Below, in pieces: positions 1 through 13,400 of a stretch of DNA of 64,000 nt. A program made the position numbers and the translations under genes. Position 1 is the stretch's first letter; the number at the start of each line of letters is the position of its first letter. The stretch spans positions 9,501,501-9,565,500 of the forward strand of contig NC_066316.1 in the NCBI RefSeq assembly GCF_022539315.1, given 5' to 3'. The notes under the pieces were generated by a model. It did no database searches. It was not told the origin of the DNA and saw nothing but the letters and a program-made list of their open reading frames with translations. The DNA is from Serinus canaria. Taxonomy: Eukaryota; Chordata; Aves; Passeriformes; Fringillidae.

Positions 1-1271
1 TAAGAAAACACCAACAAGCAGTCAGAGTTGTCCAATCTGGAAAAGCAATCCCTCTCCATTTAGTAACCTACACGTAGCTATGAAGCACCTCTATGTCTTG
101 GTGGTGTTTTCTGTCAGCTGTGTGTATTTTGAATGGAAAAACATGTTTGCTGGAAGCTGCCAAGTCAGGTTGTTTCAGATTGTGAGTTGTACAGCCACAC
201 CCTCTGCACGGTTTTCTCTGATGCAATTTCTAGACTCCATCAGCTTCTGGGCAGCGATGTTCTGTGGCATGGCTGTGTCCAGAGGGAAGGGATGGGAGGT
301 GGCCATGGGGAGAGCAGCCCAGAGCCCAGGCACACGATTGCCTTTGCAGCAGGGCCAGGACCTGCAGTTGTTTTGGGTTTGCCGTGTGGTGTAGGAGGAG
401 GCAGATGAACAACAGCTTTGGTAGACACAATGTCCTATCCAAGGTTTGGGTACTTGATTTCAGCCTTGCAGAGAAAGGGCCTAGTGTATCCCTGACAGGA
501 ACTGATCCTTGCAGTGAACTTTGAACAGGTTCTGATTTGGCTCTTTAGTATCATATCCCAGAAATGACTGGATACTAAGGATGGGTGTGCATCTGCCCCT
601 GCTGCCTCCAGCCCCATTCTTCCTGGCCATGGCACGGCAGCCATGGAGTAACTTGGGCAGGCAGCGAGCTTGCAGAGAGCAGCAGGGCAGGGAGCTCTGC
701 TGAACTTCCTAAATGCCAGTGAGGCTGAGATGATGGATGTCTGGGAGCTGGAGAGCAGCGAGCATGGCGAGAGCTCAGCAGCATCTGGGCTCAAAGGCTG
801 CTGGGGAACTGGAGGAGGGAAGGGCAGCAGCAGAAGGAATGAGGGGCTTGAGAAAAGCAGGTTTTAACATCCTGCAGAATGGCTTTGTGGGGCCATGGCT
901 GGAGATCAGCACTGGCTGTGAGGCACCTTAGGGGCAGGGAGAGAGCAGTGATCTAAACCCACTGCCATGCCATCCAACAGGCCAGTGAAGGCAGTGGCAC
1001 CCCAGAATATATTCATGTCGAACATGTGGATGCATACTGGGAATCAGCCACATTTCCATGGAAATGAGAAGGCAGGGAGTGCTTAGAAATGCGGGATATG
1101 GTCTCTCCCTCAGTAGTTCCCTTTGCATTCCCCATCCATAGCCAAACAGCTCCATCAGTCTGACTTCTTTATTTCTGCCAGGCCCCAGTGGAGGGCACAT
1201 CTAAATGTCTTGAAGTAGCAATGTTGGCAATGTGGGATGCTTGATCTGAACACTGCGTTTTATTTTTCTAG

Positions 1272-1432
1272 ACCTCCTGGCGTTATTCAAGTGGTGGGGA
1301 AATGAAGAAGGAATCATTTGGAAAATCTCTGATCCCCGTAATGCGCAAGGCAGGCAGTCTCCCTGTTGGCAGTGCTGCGCGGTCTATCCAAAGCTCTGTG
1401 AAGTTTGACCTTCAGGAGTGCTGGGAGATGAG
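1272..1432 (+). CDS. TOGARAM2: TOGARAM2-like cassette exon A, copy 1
   Basis: A 161-nt exon runs from a tttttctag acceptor to an AG|gtaag donor. It starts in phase 0 and ends with two bases of a codon. The 53 complete codons are open and rich in Ser, Gly and Lys (SSGGEMKK near the start). It keeps CpG sites (aatgcgcaag, gctgcgcggt) that copies 2 and 3 have lost. Copies lie at 5,202-5,362 and 28,426-28,586, all exactly 161 nt. Confidence 0.62.
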
Positions 1433-4400
1433 GTAAGCCAAGGTGTCTGCTGCTCCAGTGTGCTGTTCACCTCACTCTTCCCATCTCCTCTGGTCATTTT
1501 GCACATTCAGCTGTCCCATGTGTTTAGGGAAATTCTTTGTATTCACCATTTTGCTCATCTGTGATGATCGAGTACAATGTCAAACCCAACAGCACTGCCC
1601 CAAGAGCAGAGGTGGTGGTGGGGAAGAGGAGGCAGGACTTGAAAGCATCTCAGGATGGGTCCCCTCCTGGACTTGGCTATTATTTCAGCCTAGCCTGCCC
1701 AGCCCTATGTGACTCCAGAAACTTAAAGCTTAAGGACCATTAATCAGCTTTGCATCATTTTGGGTTTTCTTGTTGTATACCCTCATTCATAGAAGTGACC
1801 ATGTTAAGAAGGTTTGCCTCTTTTCATGGTACGACCATTCCTTTCCTTCTCTTTCTATCTCCTCTTATGTTTTTTTGTCCTCTGTTTTCTCCAGGCCAAA
1901 ATCCAGCAGCATATGCCAAGAGAAGTCCTTGGAACATGCAGGTAGGTACTGGGGATCTCTGTTCTAAAAAGACCATTGGAATCTTGACTCAGAAGTGAAA
2001 TGTGGAAGGCTTGGTTAAAAGTCATTCTTTTAAAAATTTCTTAAAATTTATTCAGGCTCAGTGGACTCTCCCAGATCCTAGTCACTGGGAGTGTTCTCTA
2101 GTGTTGCAGCAAAAATTTCTCCAATGTGAAGTACTGAGTGGCAGGAGCTGGTGTGCCTTGGGGTCCTGGAAATGTAGGGCTGAAAAGAAAACATTCCTCT
2201 CCATTCTGCACATGCCTTTTATCTCCATGCAGCCTTTCTACTGTCAAAATGAGAATAGAACAGGAAGTCATTTAGCAGGAAATGAGACATTTTTAAAGAG
2301 AAAATCTTTCCTCTGGGTAGTTTCCGATCTGAGCCCTCTGATATGTGATGGAGATTCATGGAAATTGCCTGGTTTTGTACTGGGAGGAATAGGGAAACCT
2401 CTTATGATAGAAAGTCCTTTTGACTTTTCCTGTGAAGGAGAGGGAGACTTCCAAATGGATGCAGCCTAGGCAGGGTGAGAGTTTGTCATCCTCTGACAGC
2501 ACAAGCCCAAAGCCACCTAGGGCAGGTTCACCATGTCAAATCTCTTCCCCGGCTGTCTCTGCCTGGGTCAGTGTTGCAGGCTGAGGCTGGGTCAGGAGAT
2601 GCCTTCTGCCTTGTGCCTGTCCCTGCCTTGCCTGATCCCTGACAAGTGGAATTGTGCCAGACAAAATGCTGTCTCTGGTGCATCTGGGTCAGGCAATGCT
2701 TTCAAGTTGGAATCCTCATTGACACTGTTGTTGTTCCTTTGGCATCTCTGGGTGTGTAATGATAGGAGAGATGAGAGTTGGAGAAATAATTTTGCTGATG
2801 CAGAGAAAGGGATCAGATCCCCTGATTCCTTGGCTAAGTGTTAGTTCTGCCAAATTCTGGGTGTAGCCCCCTTTGGAATGACTCCTTCATTGCTGGCGTG
2901 CAACTGGAACGCTTAACGCAGCTTGAGAGTAGTCTTGCTCATCAAAGAAGTTGCCAATTTTGCTGGATTAATTCTGGACTAGGAATAACCTATCGCAGTG
3001 ATCCTTGCCTGTCTCTCTATTACTACTAATCAGGATATTTAAGAGAGGGAAAAAAATCCAGTGTTAAGATAGGTGTTCCTCTCTAATAGCTTGGATGCCA
3101 CATAGTAGTATCCACTGTAAAACCATGTAAAGAATTGTCTCTGTGTGTTAACAGCCCTGTTGGAGAGTATTTCAGAATGACTTCCCCTCTGTGATTTCCA
3201 TTAAGAAAATTTTGAATTGACAGTATTAGCAAAGATCAGAAATGTTTTGAGGCAGGTCATGTTTTATGTTGGCTTTGAGGCTGTTCCTGTGCTAGCTCTG
3301 GGGAAGCGGGACAGGATTTTCCCCCCGGCCTGCTTCAAGATGGTGCCAGCAGGACCATGTTTCCTTGTGCAGCCGTTTAGAACTTGCCAGGAAATGTATC
3401 CCATGAAACATGGAGCTTCTGATGCTTTAGATTTACTTTGTGCACTCTGTTACATTCTGTGTCTCCACTTTGCAGGCCTGACTGACGACTCTATTTCCAA
3501 GAGTCTTCCCCAGCAACGTCCCTCTTCGCTCCTTCCCTACAAGCCCTTGCCTCCCATCTGTGAGAGCTCTTCTTCAATCAAGACAAGCAAGACATTTGAT
3601 GGAGAGGAAGGGAAAACTAGCACTGGCGACAACAATATTGAAAGAAGAAGACAGGAGCAGACTTCAGAGAGGAAAGAACATAAGGTAAGGAGAGCAAGCT
3701 AAGTCCTGTATGATAGATTTTCACTTTATGTGCTGTAGGCAGAGCTTGGAGTCCATTTCCTGTGCTGGGAGCCCAGGGAAGCAGTTGAGCCAAGGAAGAG
3801 CTCAGCTGGACACTGTGCTTCAGTCTGTTTTTGCAAGGGGTGTGAGGTGCAGACTTCTTGGCCTCAGCATGTATCAATAACAGGAGAGGTCTTTGAATAG
3901 TTCCTGGGCTGTGTCATTGTTCCACATGTGTCTTATGGCTAAGAAAACACCAACAAGCAGTCAGAGCAGCTAAAATTGTCCAATCTGTAAAAGCAATCCT
4001 TCTCCATTTAGTAACCTACACGTAGCTATGAAGCACCTCTATGTCTCGGTGGCATTTTCTGTCAGCTGTGTCTGCTTTGGATGGAAAAACATGTTTGCTG
4101 GAAGCTGCCAAGTCAGGTTGTTTCAGCTTTTGAGTTGTACAGCCACACCCTCTGCACGGTTTTCTCTGATGCAATTTCTAGACTCCATCAGCTTCTGGGC
4201 AGCTGTGTGCTGTGGCATGGTGTGTCCACAGGGAAGGGATGGGAGGTGGCCATGGAGAGAGCAGCCCAGAGCCCAGGCACACGTTTGCCTTTGCAGCAGG
4301 GCCAGGAACTTTTGGGTTTGCCGTGTGGTGCAGGAGGAGGCAGATGAACAACAGCTTTGGTAGACACAATGTCCAATCAAAGGCTTGGGTACTTGATTTC

Positions 4401-7400
4401 AGCCTTGCAGAGAAAGGGCCCAGTGTATCCCTGAGAGGAGCTGACCCTTTCACTGAACATTGAACAGGTCCGGATCTGGCTCTTTAGCATCATATCCCAG
4501 AAATGATTGGATACTAAGGATGGGTGTGCATCTGCCCCTGCTGCCTCCAGCCCCACTTCCTGGCCATGGCATGGGGGCTCTGGAGCAACCTGAGCAGGAA
4601 GAGATCTTGCAGAGAACAGCAGGGCAGAGAGCTCTGCTGAACTTCCTAAATGCCAGTGAGGCTGAGATGATGGATGTGTGGGAGCTGGAGAGCAGCGAGC
4701 ATGGCGAGAGCTCAGCAGCATCTGGGCTCAGAGGCTGCTGGGGAACTGTAGGAGGGAAGGGCAGCAGAAGAAGGAATGAGGGTCTTGAGAAAAGCAGGTT
4801 TTAACATCCTGCAGAATGGCTTTGTGGGGCCACAGCTGGAGATAGCACTGGCTGTGAGGCACCTTAGGGGCAGGGAGAGAGCAGTGATCTAAACCCACTG
4901 CCATGCCATCCAAAAGGACAGTGGAGGCAGTGGCACCCTGAATATCATTATGTCAAACATGGGGATTCGGAATGCAGCCACACTTGCAGAAGAATGAGTA
5001 TGAGGGGAGAGGTGTCAAATGTGGGACATGGTCTCTCCCACAGTAGTTCCATTTGCATTCCCCATCCTGTGCCAATCTGCTCCATCAGTTTGACTTGTTT
5101 ATTCCTGCCAGGTCCCAACGAGGGCATATCTAAATGTCTGGAAGCATGAATGGGGGCAAGGCTTAATGCTTGATCTGAGGACTGTGTTCTACTCTTTCCA
5201 GACCTCCTTGCCATATTTCAGTGGTGGGGAAATGAAGAAGGTGTCACTGGGACTTCCTTTGATCCACCCAATTTGGAAGGCAGGAAGTCTTCCTGTTGAC
5301 AGTGCTGCAGGGTCTCTCCAAAGCTCTCTCCAGCTGGATCTACAGGAGTCCCGGGAGATGAGGTAAGATAAGGTGTCTGCTGCTCCAGTGTGCTGTTCAC
5401 CTCACTCTTCCCATCTCCTCTGGTCATTTTGCACATTCAGCTGTCCCATGTTTTTAGTCAAACCTCTGGGCATTCATCTGTCTGCCCCTCCGTGATGATC
5501 CAGCAAAATGTCAAACCCAACAGCACTGCTTCAAGAGCAGAGGTGGTGGTGGGGAAGAGGAGGCAGGGCTTGAAAGCACCTCAGGATGGGTTCCCTGCTG
5601 GAATTGGCTATTATTTCAGCCAGAGCTTGGTCAGCTCTGTGTGACTGCAGCAACTGAAAGCTTAAGGACAGTTAATCAGCTTTGCATCCTGTTGGGCTTT
5701 CTGTGCTGTATTTCCTCCTTCATAGAAGTGAGCATCCTAAGAAGATTTTCCTCTTTTCATGGTACACTCATTCGCTTCCTTCTCTATTTACATCCTCATA
5801 TGCTCTTTTGTCTTCCATCTTCTCCAGGCCAAAATCCAGCAGCAGAAGACAAGAGAAGTCCTTGGAACATGGAGGTAGGTACAGGGCATGTCTTTCCAAA
5901 AATGACCATTGGAATCTTGACTCAGAGGTGACATTTGTAAAGCTTGGGTAAAACCCATTCTTTCAAAAATTTCTTTAAATTTATTCGGGCTCAGTGGACT
6001 CTCCCAGATCCCAGTCACTGGGAGTGGTCTCTGGTGGTGCAGTGAAAATTCTTCCAGTGTGAAGTGTTGAGTGGAAGGAGCTGGAGTGGTATGTGGGGGT
6101 TCTGGAAATGCAGCACTGAAAAGAAAGCATTCCTCTCCATCCTGCACATGCGCTTTATCTCCCTGCAGACTTTCAAGTGTCAAAATGAGAATAGGAAAGG
6201 AAGGCATTTAGCAGGAAATGAGAAATATTCCCACTCCTTCCTCCTGCTTTTGAAGGAGAAAAGCTTTCCTTGGAGTAGTTTCTGATTTGAGCCCTTTGAG
6301 ATGTGAAAGAGATTCATGGACATTGCCTGGTTTTGCACTGGCAGAAATAGGGAAACCTCATATGATAGAAAGTCCTTTTGACTTTTCCAGTGAAGGAGAG
6401 GGAGACTTCCAAATGGATGCAGCCTAGGCAGGGTGAGAGTTTGTCATCCTCTGACAGCACAAGCCCAAAGCCACCTAGGGCAGGTTCACCATGTCAAATC
6501 TCTTCCCTGGCTGTCTCTGCCTGTGTCAGTGTTGCAGGCTGAGGCTGGGTCAGGAGATGCCTTCTGCCTTGTGCCTGTCCCTGCCTAGCCTGATCCCTGA
6601 CAAGTGGAATTGTGCCAGACAAAATGCTGTCTCTAGTGCGTCTGGTACAGGCAATGCTTTTAAGTTGGAAGCCTCATTGACACAGTTGTTGTTCCATTGG
6701 CATCTCTGGGTGTGTAATGATAGGAGAGATGAGAGTTGAAGAAACAATTCTGCTGATGCAGAAAAAGGGATCAGATCCCCTGGTTCCTTGGCTTAGGGTT
6801 AGTTCTGCCAAATCCTGGGTACAACCCCCTTGGAATGACTCCTTCATTGCTGGTATGCAGCTGGAATGCTTAATGCAGCTAGGGAGAAGTATTACTCAGT
6901 AAGTAAAGTGACACTTTTTATGGATTAATTCTGGACTAAAAATTACTTATGTCCTTTCCTGTCTTACTTTTGTTACTGGCCCGATTCTTCACAGTGAAAG
7001 AATCCAGTTTTGAGACACATATCCCTCTCATATTGCTTGGATGCCACATGACTTTATCCTATGTGAAGCCATGTAAAGAATTAGTTCTTCTAGTTCTAAC
7101 AGCTCTGTTGGGGAGTATTTGAGAATGACCAGCCATGAGCTATTTCCATTAAGGACATTTTGAATTGTCAGTATTAGGCAAGATCAGAATTGTTTTGAGA
7201 TGGGTCGTGTTTATTTGGGTTTGAGTGTCTCTGCTGAAAAGTAAGCAGAGAATAAACCCCCAGAACAAGTAAGTAGAGCAAAAGTGGAACTTTGGGATGA
7301 GCACTTTGTTACCTACAAATACAGCTCACAGAATACTGGGTATATCTACTGGAGAAAGCAAAGCTCCTTTTGTGTCTAACACGTGGTGCCATTGTTTGTG

Positions 7401-10400
7401 TCACAGAACTCCCTTTGTTGTAAAGATAAAGTAATATAAAAAATCCCCAAAACTGCAAAACCTGACCTAGAATTGAGTGGGAAATACAGAAACAAAGGCC
7501 TTGAAAACTCCTTTTGAAAACAATTTCTTCCTTGACAGTGTCAGATTCTAGAGAGCACAGTGAATTCCCAACTGTTTGGAAGGAAAGGGATCCTGTAGTA
7601 GTGAGGCAGCAACGGGCACCACATGAAGTAGTAGAACCCTTCTCTCTTGGCTTGCCAGCTCCATATTGTTCAGAGAAATTAAACTGATGCTAGGTTCATG
7701 AAAAATAAAAAAACAAGCCATCTTTTCAGTAACTAAAATACACTTTAAATTCCTTGCTCATTAAAAGGGCTGATTATAAAGGCGTGAATTCAAGTAACTC
7801 ACTTCTTCTCTTGAACCTGGTTGGCAGCTTCTACTGAATGCATAATAAAATCCCTGAGGAAGGAGGAAAAGAGCTCTCAGCATAAAACAGGACTGGGATG
7901 CCTCTGTTCCCAAGGGAACTCACAGACATGTTCAGTTTGGAAACTCCTGTGCTGGACCCCGGCCTTGGGAATGGAGATCTGGGCTCCCGGCTGGCTCAGG
8001 GGGCCTTGGCCCAGGAGCCCCAGGAGCATGGATCAGCCTCACACAGAGGTAACGGGGGAGCTGGGCTGCTCTCTGTTGGGAGGAAGGGTCCTGTGGCAGC
8101 CCAGAGAGGCTGTGCTCATTGCCAGGGAACAGCTGTGCCCTGCATGTGCCCCTTGCAAGGAGCTGTGCTGCTGCCAGGGCCCCTGGAGCTGTAGGGCTGC
8201 TGAGCTGTGGGGCAGGGAGAGGAGCAGGGTTGTGCATGTGCAGCTGAGCCATTCCTGGAGAGCACAGGGCTCTGGGCTCCCTGCTGTCCCAGGGCAGTGC
8301 AGAGGCCAGGCTGTTTCTGTGGGAGCTCTGTGGAAGTGGGGCAGGGTTTTCCCCCTGGCCTGCCTCAAGTTGCTGCCATCAGGGGCATGTTTCCCTGTGC
8401 AGCTGTATAGAAGCTTCCTGGAAGTCTGTCCCATGAAATAAGGAGCTTTAGATGCTTTCAGTCTGCATCGCAGCCTCTGTTACATTTTGCAGGCCTGACT
8501 GACTGACATAGTCCCAAGGAGCTTACCCTGGTATCTATAGTTTCCCTGCCATCTTCCCACATGCTCTTACCTTCCAAGACCTTGCCTTCCATCCAGAATT
8601 GCTCTCCTTTCTCAAAGCCCAGATCTTACTCTCCTTTATTATTAAGCTGGCCATTCTGCAGGGGCAAATAATCCTGGTTTATGACATTGTGGTTTTTCTA
8701 TGTTGCGGCCTCATGATTTTTATCCTCTGTGAAGCTGTTGTATAGAATGATTAGTTCTCAGAATTTTAACAGCTCTGTTGGAGAGTAATTCAGAATGAGC
8801 TCCATTGTTCTACTTGCATTAAGAAAATCAATCTCTAGTCCGGCTGGCCTGAAAGTGGCCCAAACTCATACAGCTGAGAAGGAAAATCCTGGGGGAAAAT
8901 GAATTATCTAGTGCCAAGAAAACAATTTACGTTTGGGTATCACTCCTGCAACCCTAGGTTTTTCTTTGAATGCCCTCTAAAATATTCCAACAAAGAGAAG
9001 AAAATGTTGATCTAAATGCATCCAGGTATTAGAATCTGGGACTTCTTTCAGGAACCGTAAAGAGGCTGTTTACTAAAATCAGCATGAATAAGGGCAGATA
9101 AGAATCTCTGTCAAGAGCAATCTCCATCTCTGCCCTTCTCTATCAGACACAGAGTCTCTCCAGCATGCAGGGGCTGAGGCCTTTGTCATGCAGCAGGTTT
9201 CAGTCTGCTGGCTAGCAGAGTAATGTCATGTCTGCTCCCAGTAGCCCATCCTTTGGGAGAGGATCTAGGCATTGTACCTTGCTGCTCTCAATCCCAATCG
9301 CTGTGTTTTAGGAGAGCTCTACAACCTGGAATCTGCCTTTCCTCTTGGCCAGCATGGCATTTTTGGGGGCTTGAAGTCTGCCAGAGATTTACAGGAACCT
9401 TTGCTTCCATTCCCAGGCCTCCCACTGAGCCAGGCCAAGGAGACAGATCATCCCAGCAGTGCTGGTCTTACGAGGGACAAAGAGCTGAGGGACGGCTCTG
9501 GAAAGGTGAGGGATAAGGACAGGGATGAGCAGACTTCCTTTCCAGAGGCTGTTTAGTGCTTGGCCCAAAATGTCACTGAAAATCATAATCTTCCACTCCC
9601 TGGGGGATGGGGATTCTCTTGGGAATATATTTCACAGGTACAGGGCAATTGCTTGGCCATTTCCAGTGGTGCCAAGGTCACTGGTTTGGAGATGGTGCTA
9701 AGGTCATGCAAGAAGCATTCTTTATGTGCAAAGGCTGTTTTAGAGAAGCTCTGAATGGCAGAGCAAGCTACACATCATTAACGTGGGCAAAGTGCATCCT
9801 TGGAAGCAGAGATGCAAAGATTCCAATGTTGAGTGTAAGCAAGGCTGCAAAACCAAATGGGAGAGTTTGATTTTGTGGCTGTATCTCACAGCCCTCTCAT
9901 TCTCAAGTTTTCTGCTCATGCACATCAATGCTTCTGCAACTCGTTTTTACAAGACTCCTCCTTTTGGTTTGCTGGTCTGAGAGACCAAGTCCTTTACAGC
10001 TGAGTCCTTCAGAAGCCAGGAAGTGAGAAACAACTGCAATTCCTGGCCATGAGTCTTAAGCAACAGCTCATCAGCCCTCCTTGCTGGGTGTTGCACATGG
10101 TTTTCATTCTTCTGCCATGGCCTGTAGGAACTGAACTGCCTGCTCGCTGGCCATGTGAGCTCTTCCTCTGTCTTGGAGCTCTCCTATGACTTTCATGCTT
10201 CAAGCAGGGCTTCCTGACACAGGTTGCAGTTGCAGCAGTGTGAGGTTGTGGCACTACAGTGTTCCACCTCACTGTGTGTAATTGCCAGGGTGAGGACTGG
10301 AGACATTCCTCTGAAACTATTGGAATGTACATGGAGCTGCATTGATGCCTGTGGCACTCTGTGGACTCTGTGCTCCTGATGAGATGTTGTGTGTGGTTGG

Positions 10401-13400
10401 AGTGTTTGCTTACAGTCTGTGCTGTATTTCCATTGCACCTAGGTCCGTGCTGCATTGGGCCAGCTGGCTCAAAAGAACATAGAGTGGAAGAAAATGGTGC
10501 TTATGGAAAAAGCAATGAAGAGGAGACAAAAGGAAACATCCTTGCAGCTTCCTCCTAAGGCAGTTGAGCCCAGGGATGCAGCTGAAGCAAGTAAGTGGTG
10601 GCTACACTTGTGGTGGTCCTTTTTGACCACTTGCTTGCCGTTTGCACATTGGTGCAATCACACTGGGGGACTGTTCTGCTTGCACCTGAGTGGAAGCTTG
10701 CATTAGGATATAATTCGGTTTCCCAATGAAAAATACAGATGAAGTGTCTTGCCCATGGCCTCATTGAGTCAGTAACAGATCAGCTTCCCACCTTCACCTC
10801 TAAATTCTTTCAAAGTAGAAATATCTGTCTTGCAAAGCAAGACAGATATTTCTGGGGCTTCAGACTCTCTCCTGGGGAGCAGCCTCCAGGGAAGGTGAGT
10901 CCAAAAGAATGCTTTTCTACCAGGCTGCAACCTGGAAGAAACAAAATTCATCTCCTCCTGATGAAAACACCAGAGATCCTTCTCCTGCCACTCCCTGCTG
11001 AGGAGCTGGCACTGTGGAGCTGTGCTGAAGCCCCAGCCAGGGTTTCTGTTGTAGCCCCAGGAGCAAGCAGCGTTCCCGACTGAATCCCGGCTGAGGGGCT
11101 CTGCCTGCAGGGCTGTGAGCGCTGCCCGAGGGCGGCAGCAGGGCCCTTAGGAGGCAGCACTCAGCCCGAGGACATCACGCAAGGCTGTCTGCACTTTCTT
11201 TGGGAACTTCCCCTGCCTGCCTCTGGAACAGGACAACAAAAGCAAAGCAATACTGGGTTTTTCTTGTTTCTTAGGGGAAGCATCACTGCAGTTTGCTTTT
11301 AAGCTAGAAGAGGGTAGATTTAGATTAGATATTAGGGAGATTTTTTTTTTAATGAAGGGGATGAAAACCTGACAGGGTTTGCCCAGAGAAGCTGTTGTTG
11401 GTCCGTCCTTAAAGGTGTTCAAGCTTACATGGGGCTCTGAGGAACCTGATCTAGGGAAGATGTCCCTGCTCACAGGGGCTGGACTAGATGGTGGTTAGAG
11501 GTGCCTTCCAACCCAAACTCTCTAGGACTCTCTGATTCTGTGATCACTGTCCCATATTAGCATGCCATTGTTATACTCAAAGTTCTTTGGGAAAACAAAG
11601 AGATGTTGCCCAGCTTCAGCAAGTTTTCTGGCCCTTTCCATCATCACCCTGTCCAGCACCCTCCACTTGCAAGCTCCTCTTTGGTCCCTGCAGCCTTTAG
11701 CCTACCACCTGTCAATGGCACAGCTCCTAGTGTGCAGAAGAAGCACCCTGGTAGTGCCATGAAGAAAAAAGTCATGAAGAAGCAGGACAAAGAAGAAGCA
11801 GTGCCCTTACTGCCCAGTGCACCCACCCTCCCTGGGGATGGCAGCTTCCCAGGCAGCTCCTCAGGTAAGCCTGCTCCGTGGCAGCTTTTTCCTGCAGGGG
11901 TTTGTCTTTTTACAAGGAGCACAAACTGCCTCCTGCCTCAGCCAGCACAGCTGGGATCTTGGATCCATAGTCTGTCCTGAGAATGAACAGCAAATCTACT
12001 TATAAGTTACCCCAAAAGTTGATAGCCAAGAGTATTTGAAGTCAATGGAAACAGAGGCGCTGTCAGGTGTGAAGGGTCAGGTATGGCTGTTCCCTGGTCG
12101 TTGCTCCGTGGGGATTGAGCCGGGCCCAGCAGGGCTGGGTTGTTCAGGCTTGGCTTGGTGCTGCCGTGAGGTAGCTGCAGGTCTTTCCTCAGGGAGCTGC
12201 AGAGTGCCCCTGTCCTCAGGGCTGGGGGAAATCAGGGCGCTGAGACAAGAGAGGCCCCTGTGGGGTTCCCTCCTGCCCAGCCAGTCCTGCTGTCGGCACT
12301 GTCTGGCAGGCAGTGGGGGCTCTGCGGCCTCAGGAACCTGCCGCAGGCTGTGGCACCTGTGGCACTTGGGAGCTGGCGCCGTGGGGGCAATTGTCAGGTT
12401 CAGCCTGGAGCTGTGCCCAGCTGGGGGAGGCTGGGAGCAAGCAAGGAGCCCCAGGAGCCAGCCAGCAGGGAAGTCTCTGAGCCAGGGGCAGGGTGTGCCA
12501 CACAGAAGCCTGGCTGGGAGCTGGGGCTGCAGGCCGCGCCATGGCGGGGTGCCTTGCCCGGGGCTGCAGCACTCACGGCCGACCCTCTCCTTACAGTGAC
12601 CTCGCAGACGGCCACTGGGGCCAAGCGACGAGAGGAGCCGCCCCGTGGGCACGGGCAGAGGGACAGAGTGTTTGCAGACCCTCAGCAGTCCTTGCAGGAG
12701 GCACTCTCCATGCTGGGCAGCGATGACTGGTAAGGAAGGCCCCGTTCCCTCGGTGTCCCTCTTAGCGCTAAGGTCCCTCAGAAGCGTCTCTTGCTTGTGC
12801 CTCGGAGCGCCGAGAGCCCAGAGGGCCAAAGGGCACTGGTGAAACCACTGCAGAGCAGGGAGAGCATCAAGATGGGAGAGCAGCCTTTTCTTGGCCTTGC
12901 TCTGCAGCAGTGTTGCAGCTGCAGCAGGTCCGTGCTGTTTCCTCCCTTTGCCTGCTGCTCCATGGAGCTGCAAAGGAAATGCTAAGGGAAGAGAGAAAGC
13001 TGTGGGATGAGATGATTTGCTGGCTGAAGGCAGAGGCAGGATGGCAGCAGTTTTGAGTGTAGAGATTTGGGTGCCTTGGGCCGCTGGCCCAGGGGGACTG
13101 AGTAAGATTCCTCTCTGCTCCCACTGCTGACAGCAATGGCAGGGACTCCTCCTGCATGTGAGCCCCAGAAACAGCTCCAGGGAGCTCCTCTTTCTGAGAA
13201 ATCGACTGAGTTGTGCTTTCGAGTCCCTCAGCCTGCCATTACTCCTGAAGGGTTCATGGCAGAAGAGAAGGAAAAATAAATAAAATCCTCTAGGAATCTT
13301 GCACTTTTGGAATTCAACTTTCCTTCTCACTGCTTCATATGGGCCTGAGATGTTTTGTCAATACTTGTAATGGGTCCCAAAATTCTACAGAGACCGAAGG

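Larger units (their letters stand above)
1..3940 (+). repeat. Tandem segmental duplication, unit 1
   Basis: The unit opens with a run (taagaaaacaccaacaagca) that recurs at 3,941 and, with one base changed, near 27,178. From 1 to about 3,260 it tracks the sequence from 3,941 to about 7,220 almost base for base with small indels. The copied DNA includes two exons (1,272-1,432 and 1,895-1,941) and long intronic sequence. A third exon (3,476-3,684) sits in its last part. The window starts inside the array, so more units may lie to the left. Between the exons I see no other gene in this unit. Confidence 0.88.
3941..8560 (+). repeat. Tandem segmental duplication, unit 2
   Basis: The unit restarts at 3,941 with the same run as position 1. 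It is near-identical to unit 1 up to about 7,220, then carries about 600 bases without an obvious partner in unit 1. Sequence from about 7,570 to 8,560 recurs at 29,497-30,540. It contains exons A2 (5,202-5,362), B2 (5,828-5,874), a candidate exon D (7,828-8,048) and a dead exon-C copy at 8,496. Confidence 0.88.

Noticed and set aside
80..867. Several overlapping open frames of 60-119 codons repeated in each unit (also at 4,028-4,804, 27,130-28,083 and inverted at 31,196-31,630)
   Set aside because: They recur because the DNA is duplicated, but frames differ between copies through small indels and none has splice sites or family similarity. They are intronic.
12077..13330. 417-codon open frame on the minus strand
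   Set aside because: It is antisense to a secure TOGARAM2-like exon (12,597-12,729) and its introns, is GC- and Pro/Leu/Arg-rich, and has no domain. It is most likely a composition effect.
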